A DNA stretch of 14,874 bases, taken from contig CAZWVT010000046.1 of the NCBI GenBank assembly GCA_964636665.1, positions 1-14,874 on the forward strand. Reading direction: 5' to 3'. Within the stretch, counting starts at the first letter, position 1; every line of letters begins with the position of its first letter. The notes under the pieces are model-generated. The model saw only the letters and a list, made by a program, of their open reading frames with translations. It made no database searches and was not told where the DNA came from. Of this stretch, positions 6,538 through 13,950 are shown piece after piece. Both the position numbers and the translations under genes were made by a program. Source of the stretch: JAAYLC01 sp964636665. GTDB lineage: Bacteria > Bacteroidota > Bacteroidia > Flavobacteriales > Flavobacteriaceae.

Positions 6538-9500
6538 TTAAACTTTTTTGTTTTTTCTTTTAAAATATACAAAAATCAGCAATCCGATGATTAATGCAGA
6601 TCCGGCATACATGCTTAAATAAGAATCGGATTCATCAGATTTTAATGCCATCATATCACCGCTGATTATAAATCCTGCCCAATAATACGGATGCTGGAGA
6701 ACATCTTCATTAGCATTATTTATATATTCTTGTTTTGCCAACTGCAATGCTTCATTTTTAGATTTACCTTCTTTCAAATAAGAATAGAAATAAGTCATAA
6801 TTTCAGAAGTCTGGGTATCGGGAACTGCCCATAAGCTCATTAGTGTACTTTTTACTCCGGCATAAGTAAACGCTCGCGACAGACTTTGTACGCCCTCCCC
6901 TTCTTTGATTTCACCAATTCCCGTGTTACAAGCACTTAACACAGCCAAATGTGCAGGTATCTTCATTTGATATAATTCATTGATGTAAAGACGTTCGTCA
7001 TTTTCAAAAATCAAATTTGACTTATCCGGATTTTCTTCATCTACAATTGCGTGCATTGCCAAATGAAGGATGTCATAGGAATTTGAAAGTTTTATAAAAT
7101 TAGATTTGGTAGCCTTTTCACCAAGAACTTTTTTGGAATTAAAAATCGAGCTTATTTGATTGACTTCCTGTATTGCACCTGCTAAAGCATAAGCAGATTT
7201 ACGTTGTGAAAATTCATCAGGCAAATTATTTTGTGAATTGTAATTGGGTGCAAAGGCGAGCATTTTACCGGTAAAATCTTCTTCCAGATTTCTTTGTATT
7301 TCAAACAGTCTTAAAGAATATGAATAACTCACCGGGGTTTTTTCCAATAAATAATCTCCATTTTCTTCTTGAAGTGCTTCAAATGGCAAATGCGCTAAAA
7401 ACCCATCTGGAATAATGATTAGTTTGCCGGATTTATTCAATGATAAAGGAGCAATTAACGTGTTGTATAATTTATTGCTTTTCTCAATCAAATTCGCATC
7501 CAATTTTTGAATGGCTTCTGTAAATAAAACAACATCTTCTCTTACCTTCTCTACAGAATCGTTCAAATGGATCAGCTCAATTGTGTTGTGTGTAATCAAA
7601 TAAGCATAAACATTTTTATCTGTAATCGTGTATTTAATTATACATTCATCTGATTTTAATGTGTTTTGAAAACGCTCAATATTAAAGTCCGTTCGTGAAA
7701 ACTGATAATATGATTTGCTGTAATCCTTTATTTTTTTATCCGTAATTGCTACTTGATTTTCAACTTCCTTAAGTGTTTTTCTCAGGCTGTCATTAATTTT
7801 TTCTTCATTTTTATTTTTACTTAAAGCAACTGCATATTCCTTTTCTTCTTTTTTTAATGAATCTAATTCCGTTTGTAATCTTAGTACATAATCATCTTTG
7901 GCGATGTGATTATCCAAAAAATTTGACCAGAGATAATCCGATTTGTTTATTTCTATTTGTTCAAGCACCTCCAACTGATAATCGTCTAATAGTAAGGAGG
8001 TTGAAATCAATCCTTCTGAAATTACAGAATATAACTCATACAATACCATACTGTATTCTCCGCCTCTGTACAATCGCGAGAAAAAGTCAGAAGCCAAAAA
8101 ATAATTGGAATATGCCTTTTCCAAATACTCATGATTATCGTAGATTTTATAAAGTTGTACATAAACTTCTGCCGATTCAGAAAGATTTTCTACAGCATTG
8201 AGTTCAGTTCTAAATGCTCCTTCTTTATAGCTCAAATATTCGGTTTCCATGACTTCTACAGCTTCGTCGTATTTTTCTAAATTATAATAAGCCTGAGCCA
8301 AATTATGCTGAAGTGTATGGGTTTGATTAAATATCGAAATATCCCTATGATTTAATGCCGCTTCTGAATATTTTATGACCTCTTCCCACTGTTTAAAATT
8401 TGAAGTTAAAATACTCAACACCATATAAGATTGAAGCTCACCGAATCCGTATTCATAATCTGCAGCCATATTTAGAGCTTTGGTGTAAAGTGTTTTTGCA
8501 TTTTGAAAATATTCCATATTATCAGGCTTACCTATATTATCGTATGCTCTACCCAACTCAAAACAATAGGATAATATGAGATTGATTTCAATTTGCGTAT
8601 ATGGATGCTTGCCGGAAGGCAGAAACTTTATAAATTCATCAAAGCTTTTTTGGGCCGCTTTTAAATCTCTATTGAGAATTTCATGCTGTAATCTTATATA
8701 ATAATAAAGCGACTTCCCGGGATTTAGGACGTGATAATCTATCGTTTTTAAGGTTGTAAACTCAGGAGTATCTTGATGCTTATTGTAATAATCATTTAAT
8801 TTTTCATAAAGCGCTTCAGCTTTTCCACGATTGCCGTAATATCTGTAAATTTGATAGTTATCAAAATACTGTTGAAACAATACGAACAAATCTTTGGGTT
8901 TTATTGTTTCATAAATTTCAAGCGCTTCATCGGCATATTTTAGCATTTCCCGCACATTTATATAGGAATAAGCGATGGTCAATTGATTGGCTGTTTCCGC
9001 AGTTTCTTCAGAATTACGACCGTAAACCTGTTTTGAAGATTCATAGGATTTCAATAAATACCTTTCGGAATCTTTGTAATTCCTTACATATAAATAAAAC
9101 CTACCCAATTCCAGATAAACAAAAGCCAATTCTTTTAGAATATTATCTGTCAGTTCTTGCTCCAAAAGAAAATCTTTCAATATTAAAAGTGTTTCTTCAG
9201 CTTCCGGAACTTTAAGCAAGTTTTGAATAACATCAAAATATTCTTTTTCTATGTGAATGCGTTCCTCAACATCGACTTCGTCCAAGTTTCTTATGATGGA
9301 AGCAACTTCTTTCAGATGGTTAAACTTTTCCTCTTTGGTTGTTGCGAGGTGATATTTGGCATATTCCAACTTGTATTGCTGAACTTTGTAGGTAGTCGAA
9401 CTGCTGTCTGTAACTGTTTCCAAAATTTTAGTTCTCAATTCAATTTCGGCATTGAATTTTTTTTCATGTGCTAAGTTGTCAGCTTTTACTATATCGGATG

Positions 9501-9555
9501 CCTGTGGATGGATTAATTGAATTCCGGCAAAAAAAACTACCAAAAAATAGTTCAT
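6538..9555 (-). CDS. Exported, membrane-anchored TPR-CHAT (caspase-like) protein
   Basis: 1005 residues. Order: hydrophobic N-terminal segment FLVVFFAGIQLI (4-15), read as a signal peptide though its n-region lacks positive charge; TPR-like helical pairs from about 25 to 545 (for example LQHNLAQAYYNLEKYDEAVEV, split across 415-435); a charged coiled coil at about 555-612; a CHAT domain at about 640-968; and a C-terminal membrane helix at 980-998 followed by the basic tail KRKNKKV. CHAT is a clan CD cysteine peptidase fold related to caspases and separase. The catalytic pair is visible as His835 in HLAMHAIVD and Cys876 in LSACNTG, and the late motif HPYYWAGFIISGD (955-967) is intact, so the enzyme looks active. 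Topology should put the catalytic part in the periplasm. It is divergent from a sigma factor gene; a regulatory link is inferred from position only. Confidence 0.88.
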   Translation of the reverse strand: MNYFLVVFFAGIQLIHPQASDIVKADNLAHEKKFNAEIELRTKILETVTDSSSTTYKVQQYKLEYAKYHLATTKEEKFNHLKEVASIIRNLDEVDVEERIHIEKEYFDVIQNLLKVPEAEETLLILKDFLLEQELTDNILKELAFVYLELGRFYLYVRNYKDSERYLLKSYESSKQVYGRNSEETAETANQLTIAYSYINVREMLKYADEALEIYETIKPKDLFVLFQQYFDNYQIYRYYGNRGKAEALYEKLNDYYNKHQDTPEFTTLKTIDYHVLNPGKSLYYYIRLQHEILNRDLKAAQKSFDEFIKFLPSGKHPYTQIEINLILSYCFELGRAYDNIGKPDNMEYFQNAKTLYTKALNMAADYEYGFGELQSYMVLSILTSNFKQWEEVIKYSEAALNHRDISIFNQTHTLQHNLAQAYYNLEKYDEAVEVMETEYLSYKEGAFRTELNAVENLSESAEVYVQLYKIYDNHEYLEKAYSNYFLASDFFSRLYRGGEYSMVLYELYSVISEGLISTSLLLDDYQLEVLEQIEINKSDYLWSNFLDNHIAKDDYVLRLQTELDSLKKEEKEYAVALSKNKNEEKINDSLRKTLKEVENQVAITDKKIKDYSKSYYQFSRTDFNIERFQNTLKSDECIIKYTITDKNVYAYLITHNTIELIHLNDSVEKVREDVVLFTEAIQKLDANLIEKSNKLYNTLIAPLSLNKSGKLIIIPDGFLAHLPFEALQEENGDYLLEKTPVSYSYSLRLFEIQRNLEEDFTGKMLAFAPNYNSQNNLPDEFSQRKSAYALAGAIQEVNQISSIFNSKKVLGEKATKSNFIKLSNSYDILHLAMHAIVDEENPDKSNLIFENDERLYINELYQMKIPAHLAVLSACNTGIGEIKEGEGVQSLSRAFTYAGVKSTLMSLWAVPDTQTSEIMTYFYSYLKEGKSKNEALQLAKQEYINNANEDVLQHPYYWAGFIISGDMMALKSDESDSYLSMYAGSALIIGLLIFVYFKRKNKKV

Positions 9556-9761
9556 ACTGTAAGGGATAAGATATTTTATATATTTAGCAATTTACTATAA
9601 ATCTTTTATTTTACACTACTCATATTCAAGAATGATAATAATATTAAATTTGATTTTATTAAATCATTACAGATGTTACTAATTATATTTGTAAAAAAAT
9701 AATTTATTTTCTTGGAAAATGAGTTTACTTTCTAACTAATCAAACACTAAGTCAAACAACC
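9556..9761. promoter_or_regulatory. Divergent regulatory region between CHAT and sigma factor genes
   Basis: 206 bp of AT-rich sequence that must hold both promoters. Toward the sigma gene a perfect -7 box TATATTTG is at 9684-9691. Toward the CHAT gene only degenerate candidates are seen. A 6-bp inverted repeat, TGATTT-N4-AAATCA, is at 9651-9666. A six-codon open frame (ATG to TAA, 9719-9739; MSLLSN) lies in the sigma leader, 22 bases before the TTG start. Confidence 0.5.
9684..9691 (+). promoter_or_regulatory. Bacteroidota-type -7 box for the sigma factor operon
   Basis: TATATTTG fits TAnnTTTG exactly and predicts a leader of roughly 65 bases before the TTG start. The nearest upstream TTTG (9649-9652) is 31 bases away, longer than the usual 17-23, so the -33 element is not established. 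Confidence 0.45.
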
Positions 9762-10298
9762 TTGAACCAAAAGATTAAACTATTAAAACAGAGAGATCCG
9801 GCAACAATTTCTGAAATATACATTGATTATCGAGAAGGATTTATATTATTTGCCAGGCGTTATAAAATAAGCAGCGCACAAATACTCGACATATATCAGG
9901 ATGCTATCATTGCACTGTGTGAAAATGCAGATAAAGGGAATCTGGATGCACTTAAAGGCTCATTGAAAACCTATTTGTTTTCCATAGGAAAATATATGAT
10001 ATTCAGAGAGCTCAAAACTCAAAATCAACAAATTGAATATCGAGATTATCATTTAGAATCGTTTGTATGGGAAGATTATTCGGAGGAGGAATACGACAAA
10101 AACATACTTAAATTGCGAGAATCATACAGCCGTTTGGGGAAGAAATGTCAAGAAATACTAAAACTATTCTATTACCAAGAAAAATCTTTAGATGAAATCA
10201 CTCATCTGATGAGTTACGATAATAAGGATGTAGTTAAAAGTCAAAAATCACGTTGTTTAAGTCAACTTAAAAAAATAATTAAAGCTAAAAATGGATAA
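9762..10298 (+). CDS. RNA polymerase sigma factor, sigma-70 (ECF-like) family
   Basis: 178 residues with only the two domains of ECF-type factors. Region 2 (about 18-86) includes the -10-binding helix ILDIYQDAIIALCENADKGN and the following LKTYLFSIGKYMIFRELK. Region 4 (about 118-172) is a helix-turn-helix, GKKCQEILKLFYYQEKSLDE then SQKSRCLSQLKKII. It should redirect RNA polymerase to a small regulon. The start is TTG: the frame has no ATG between the in-frame TGA at 9720-9722 and codon 79, and a later start would delete region 2. The last 8 bases overlap the next gene, implying coupled translation with a membrane protein that looks like its regulator. The target promoters are unknown, and autoregulation through the 9556-9761 region is plausible but not shown. 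Confidence 0.87.
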   Translation: MNQKIKLLKQRDPATISEIYIDYREGFILFARRYKISSAQILDIYQDAIIALCENADKGNLDALKGSLKTYLFSIGKYMIFRELKTQNQQIEYRDYHLESFVWEDYSEEEYDKNILKLRESYSRLGKKCQEILKLFYYQEKSLDEITHLMSYDNKDVVKSQKSRCLSQLKKIIKAKNG

Positions 10299-11004
10299 AA
10301 TCACATTGATAGAGCAATATTTTGAAGGCACTTTAAATCCGGAAAGCCAAAAACGTTTTCAAGAACTTTTAGAAAGCGACCCGGATTTCGCTTCTGAAGT
10401 GCAATTTCAAGAGAATTTAAAAAAAGCCATTACCATAGAATCTCGAAATCAATTAAAAAGTCAACTTCAAAAAACTGAATCTTCAAACACTCCAAGGAAA
10501 TCATCCAAACAATGGATGTTCATTGCCGCAGGAATTGCTGTTCTTATTGGACTCCTTACCATCTTTTTTATACAGCAACCTAACAATGAGAAATTATTCG
10601 CTCAACACATAAATCCCTATCCGAATGTAGTCTCTCCCATTGTCAGGGGAAATAATGAATTTACCAATTTGCAAACCAGAGCATTTTTAGCTTATGAGCG
10701 ACACTATTTTGAACAAGCAGCAGATTTGTTCAATCAATTGAGGGAAGAAACCGATGTGGAATATGCACACTTTTATTACGGAGTATCTTCTTTGATGACA
10801 GGAGAAATTTTAAATGCAAAAACAACCTTTGAAACCACAAATTTTACAGATAAATTCTCTGAACAAAAGGATTGGTATCTTGCATTGAGTCTTCTAAAAC
10901 TCAAAAAGAACGAAGAGGCAGTAGCTATTTTAGATAAAATAATTCAGAACAATTCTTATAACTTTGAGATTGCCAAAGAGTTAAAATCAAAAATTTCCAG
11001 ATAA
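10291..11004 (+). CDS. Single-pass membrane protein: anti-sigma-like N-domain, periplasmic TPR domain
   Basis: 237 residues. The N-terminal part (1-60), IEQYFEGTLNPESQKRFQE and onward to DPDFASEVQFQ, has the acidic helical pattern of anti-sigma N-domains (as in 'yLdGeLspeE...L..dP.la.ev') but lacks the zinc-binding His/Cys of the ZAS type. Lys and Arg residues at 64, 69, 70 and 73 precede one membrane helix (about 75-94), so the N-terminus is predicted cytosolic. Residues 120-235 form TPR-like pairs, such as AFLAYERHYFEQAADLFNQL (131-150) and SLLKLKKNEEAVAILDKIIQ (200-219), predicted periplasmic. The ATG lies inside the sigma gene (8-bp overlap), the usual arrangement for a sigma/anti-sigma pair. 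The anti-sigma role is inferred from context and pattern, not demonstrated. Confidence 0.78.
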   Translation: MDKITLIEQYFEGTLNPESQKRFQELLESDPDFASEVQFQENLKKAITIESRNQLKSQLQKTESSNTPRKSSKQWMFIAAGIAVLIGLLTIFFIQQPNNEKLFAQHINPYPNVVSPIVRGNNEFTNLQTRAFLAYERHYFEQAADLFNQLREETDVEYAHFYYGVSSLMTGEILNAKTTFETTNFTDKFSEQKDWYLALSLLKLKKNEEAVAILDKIIQNNSYNFEIAKELKSKISR

Positions 11005-11025
11005 AAGAAAAGCAGAATATTCTTA

Positions 11026-11048
11026 ATGTTTTGAAAACATATTTTTTT
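11026..11048 (+). terminator. Possible weak terminator of the sigma operon
   Basis: ATGTTTT-G-AAAACAT (11026-11040) is a perfect 7-bp palindrome with a one-base centre, followed by A and seven T. The stem is short and AT-rich, so it may instead be an operator for the gene at 11092. Confidence 0.4.
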
Positions 11049-11067
11049 AATTCATTAGAGAATTAGA

Positions 11068-11075
11068 TACCTTTA
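11068..11075 (+). promoter_or_regulatory. Probable -7 box for the GltB-like gene
   Basis: TACCTTTA differs from TAnnTTTG only at the last base and lies 16 bases before the ATG at 11092. A T-rich run (11042-11048) sits at -33 spacing but lacks the G of TTTG. Confidence 0.35.
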
Positions 11076-11091
11076 CCCAAAATTTTATGCA

Positions 11092-12708
11092 ATGGAAGGA
11101 ATACTGTCTTTCTTAGGTCAAATCCCTTGGTGGGGTTGGGTTTTGATTTTCTTAATCATCGTTGCCATACGTGATGTTTTCTTCAATAAATATCATGCTA
11201 TTTCCCATAACTTCCCTATTGTAGGACATTTTAGATACATGCTGGAAAGCATCGGTCCGGAATTGCGACAATATATCGTCGCAAACAACAGAGAAGAGTT
11301 ACCTTTTAACAGGATAGAACGTAGCTGGATTTACGCTTCTTCCAAAAACGAAAATAATTACAAAGGATTTGGAACTGATCGCGATATTTTCCGTCCCAAT
11401 TATATTTTTATAAACAATGCACTGATTCCTTTTAAAGTTCAAAAGGACAATCCGAACTACAAAGACCCTTATTTTTTGCCTTGTGCAAAAGTTATGGGAG
11501 AATACAACAAACGCCGTCGTCCGTATCGTCCTGCCTCTGTCATTAACGTTTCGGCAATGAGTTTTGGCTCACTTTCAGCGCGTGCCGTTACAGCTTTGAA
11601 TAAAGGATGTTCTATGTCTTACAGCTACCACAATACCGGTGAAGGCGGTCTTTCGCCTTATCACAAACAAGGAGCCGATGTTGTTTTTCATATCGGAACC
11701 GGATATTTTGGTGTTCGTGATGATGAAGGGAAATTTGATTTAAGCAAATTGGTCAGATTGGTGGAAGAAAATCCTGTCATTCGCGCAATTGAACTTAAAC
11801 TTTCTCAAGGTGCAAAACCCGGAAAAGGGGGCGTTTTACCTGCCAATAAAATCACCAAAGAAATTTCAGAAATCCGTCATGTTCCGATGGGTAAAGACGT
11901 ACTTTCTCCACCCAACCACTCTGCTTTTGACGACATTCGCGGCATGATTGATTTTGTAGAAGAAATTGCCGAAGCCACCGGACTTCCTGTAGGAATCAAA
12001 TCCGCTGTGGGTCGTTTGGGAGAATGGGAAGAATTGGCAAGAATTATGAAAGAAACCGGCAAAGGACCTGATTTTATAGCCATCGACGGTGGTGAAGGCG
12101 GAACCGGAGCTGCTCCTCCAAGTTTTGCGGATCACGTTTCTCTTCCTTGGTTATTTGCTTTTGCTGAAGTTTATAAAATCTTTAAAAAACACAATTTGAC
12201 CAATCGCGTTGTATTTATCGGTAGCGGTAAATTGGGACTTCCGGCCGCAGCGGCTATGGCTTTTTCAATGGGTGCAGATTTAATCAACGTTGCTCGGGAA
12301 GCGATGATGAGTATTGGTTGTATTCAAGCACAATTGTGTCATACCAACCGTTGCCCAAGTGGTGTAGCTACACAAAATAAATGGCTGGAACGCGGGATAG
12401 ATGTTCAGGATAAATCTGTAAGAGCTCATTTTTATTTTAAGAACTTTAGAAAAGAATTGATAGAAATGACCCACGCATGCGGTTATGAGCATCCTTGTCA
12501 ATTCACTATGGACGATGTCGATTTAACCGTTGGAGACAAAAACTTAATTAAAACATTGGCACAATCTTTTATGTATCACAAATCTACGGTACCGTTTGAA
12601 AGTATGAAAGCCTTGGCCCAATGTCCTCACCTCGGTGGAAATTATCATCAAGGCGATGCGAAAAAGGAAGCCAAAGCTATGAAAAAGAGAAATCTAATTC
12701 GATATTAG
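11092..12708 (+). CDS. Membrane-anchored FMN-binding glutamate synthase family protein
   Basis: 538 residues. A membrane helix (about 12-29) is followed by an FMN/Fe-S (alpha/beta)8 barrel equivalent to the central domain of GltB. Visible: NTGEGGLSPYHKQGADVV (181-198), LSQGAKPGKGGVLP (237-250), IDGGEGGTGAAPPSF (331-345), GSGKLGLPAAAAMAFSMGAD (377-396) and the 3Fe-4S ligands Cys410, Cys416, Cys421 in GCIQAQLCHTNRCPSGVATQ. The Ntn-amidotransferase domain that releases ammonia from glutamine and the C-terminal GXGXG domain of true GltB are missing, and no gltD is nearby. It therefore belongs to the stand-alone FMN oxidoreductase group; calling it glutamate synthase would overstate the evidence. 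Its electron donor and substrate are unknown. It is a single gene closed by the terminator at 12746. Confidence 0.92.
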   Translation: MEGILSFLGQIPWWGWVLIFLIIVAIRDVFFNKYHAISHNFPIVGHFRYMLESIGPELRQYIVANNREELPFNRIERSWIYASSKNENNYKGFGTDRDIFRPNYIFINNALIPFKVQKDNPNYKDPYFLPCAKVMGEYNKRRRPYRPASVINVSAMSFGSLSARAVTALNKGCSMSYSYHNTGEGGLSPYHKQGADVVFHIGTGYFGVRDDEGKFDLSKLVRLVEENPVIRAIELKLSQGAKPGKGGVLPANKITKEISEIRHVPMGKDVLSPPNHSAFDDIRGMIDFVEEIAEATGLPVGIKSAVGRLGEWEELARIMKETGKGPDFIAIDGGEGGTGAAPPSFADHVSLPWLFAFAEVYKIFKKHNLTNRVVFIGSGKLGLPAAAAMAFSMGADLINVAREAMMSIGCIQAQLCHTNRCPSGVATQNKWLERGIDVQDKSVRAHFYFKNFRKELIEMTHACGYEHPCQFTMDDVDLTVGDKNLIKTLAQSFMYHKSTVPFESMKALAQCPHLGGNYHQGDAKKEAKAMKKRNLIRY

Positions 12709-12745
12709 GCTTAAAATAAACAAGCCAAATAAAATAAATCCCAAA

Positions 12746-12776
12746 ATGGGAATCTGAAAAATCTGATTCCCATTTT
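12746..12776. terminator. Bidirectional terminator between convergent genes
   Basis: ATGGGAATC (12746-12754) pairs perfectly with GATTCCCAT (12765-12773), 10-base loop, extended by three A-T pairs. Six T follow on the plus strand (12773-12778), ending the GltB-like transcript. The flanking A-run (12743-12746) gives four T on the minus strand, serving the radical SAM gene that ends at 12783. Confidence 0.85.
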
Positions 12777-12782
12777 TTAATT

Positions 12783-13841
12783 CTAAAATAAACTAAGTTG
12801 CGGGTTTTTCAATTGCAGGTGATGCGATTTATCCAATACAGGTCTTTCTCCTCCGTTTAAAAATTTGTTTTTAGCCAAAGTAAATGTATCATTAATCTGA
12901 GTAGCAATCGTTCCTTCTCCCCGCATTCTCCTGCCCCATTGACTGTCATTTACATTTCCGCCGTGGCATTCGGCAATTTGATTTAATATTCGCTGTGCTT
13001 TATCCGGAATGGTTTTTTCTGCCCAATCTTTAAAGATTTCACCTATCTGACCATTAAGCCGGACAATTGTATAATTAATATTACACGCCCCGCACGCTGC
13101 AACTTCTTTGACCAAAGGTAAAATTTCATGACTGTTTAACGACGGAATAATCGGCGCCATCATTACATTTACCGGAATTCCGTTTTCAGATAATTCTTGT
13201 ACGGTTTTTAACCTTTGTTTGATAGTCGCTGTACGAGGTTCCAACAACCGTCGGGTCTTTTCGGATAAAGAAGTTATCGAAATATTGACGATGACCAGAT
13301 TTAATTTCGCCATTTCCTTAAGCAAATCAATGTCTCTTAAAACCAATGAATTTTTTGTGATAATACCCAAAGGATTTTTCCACTTCAACATCACTTCAAT
13401 ACATTTTCTGGTAATTTCCAATTTACGTTCCAAGGGTTGATAACAATCCGTATTCCCTGAAAACACGATGGTGTCTCCTTTCCAGTTTGGTTTGCGAATG
13501 GCTTCTTCTAAAAGTTGCGGTGCATTTTCCTTGTAAAGAATGTTGCGTTCAAAATCCAGACCGGCTCCATAACCCCAATATTCATGGCTGTTTCTGGCAT
13601 AACAATAAACACATCCGTGTTCGCATCCTTGATACGGATTGGCAGAATAAGCCATCCCCACGTCCGGACTTTCTACTTTGTTTACAAGGGTTTTGGGGAA
13701 TATTTTTATGTAGTTCGTTTTGTTGTCTTCTGCCTCCTCTTCGTTTGCAACACAATGATTTTGAAATTCATCTAAAATTTGATGTTTATTTTCCAAAAAT
13801 CGATTGTGAACATTTTTTTGTGCGCCTCTTCCTTTCATCAT
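12783..13841 (-). CDS. PA0069-family radical SAM protein
   Basis: 352-residue radical S-adenosylmethionine enzyme of the PA0069/Rv2578c-like group, which carries an SPL-type radical SAM core but whose reaction is not established to my knowledge. The 4Fe-4S motif C-x3-C-x2-C is present as Cys73, Cys77, Cys80 in YQGCEHGCVYCYARNSHEYW, followed by the family's GAGLDFE (93-99) and SGNTDCYQPLE (128-138). GGNVNDSQWGRRMRGEG (294-310) is a conserved C-terminal stretch. The protein is soluble, with no signal peptide. The first two codons are both ATG, so the start is uncertain by one residue. A full-consensus promoter lies immediately upstream, embedded in a perfect inverted repeat. It is probably transcribed alone, though it is co-oriented with the nuclease gene 109 bp upstream. 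Confidence 0.92.
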   Translation of the reverse strand: MMKGRGAQKNVHNRFLENKHQILDEFQNHCVANEEEAEDNKTNYIKIFPKTLVNKVESPDVGMAYSANPYQGCEHGCVYCYARNSHEYWGYGAGLDFERNILYKENAPQLLEEAIRKPNWKGDTIVFSGNTDCYQPLERKLEITRKCIEVMLKWKNPLGIITKNSLVLRDIDLLKEMAKLNLVIVNISITSLSEKTRRLLEPRTATIKQRLKTVQELSENGIPVNVMMAPIIPSLNSHEILPLVKEVAACGACNINYTIVRLNGQIGEIFKDWAEKTIPDKAQRILNQIAECHGGNVNDSQWGRRMRGEGTIATQINDTFTLAKNKFLNGGERPVLDKSHHLQLKNPQLSLF

Positions 13842-13851
13842 ATTTTTTATT

Positions 13852-13882
13852 CAAAAATAAAATTAATATGGATTATATCCAA
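13852..13882 (-). promoter_or_regulatory. Bacteroidota-type promoter for the radical SAM gene
   Basis: On the minus strand TTG (13882-13880), a 20-base spacer, then TATTTTTG (13859-13852) fit TTG-N19-21-TAnnTTTG. The -7 box ends 10 bases before the ATG, so the message would be leaderless or have a very short leader. Confidence 0.6.
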
Positions 13883-13908
13883 GCGATTTATTGGATATAA
13901 TCCATATT
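13865..13908 (-). terminator. Perfect 16-bp inverted repeat: nuclease terminator and/or operator
   Basis: AATATGGATTATATCC (13865-13880) and its exact complement (13893-13908) are separated by 12 bases. On the minus strand the hairpin follows the nuclease stop by 42 bases and is followed by a T-rich run (TTTTATTTTT), fitting a terminator. The proximal arm also fills the spacer of the radical SAM promoter, so a protein-binding or attenuation role is possible. Confidence 0.65.
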
Positions 13909-13950
13909 TAAAAGAAGAAATTGAAGAAAGCTATGAAATAAATTTACTTT

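Noticed and set aside
7857..8201. 114-codon plus-strand open frame inside the CHAT gene
   Set aside because: Antisense to a clear TPR region; low-complexity translation with no family features.
9651..9666. Inverted repeat TGATTT-N4-AAATCA as a specific operator
   Set aside because: Six-base AT-rich arms are expected by chance in such sequence; not called as a site.
13487..13900. 137-codon plus-strand open frame opposite the radical SAM gene
   Set aside because: Cysteine-rich, unrecognisable antisense shadow of a well-supported gene.
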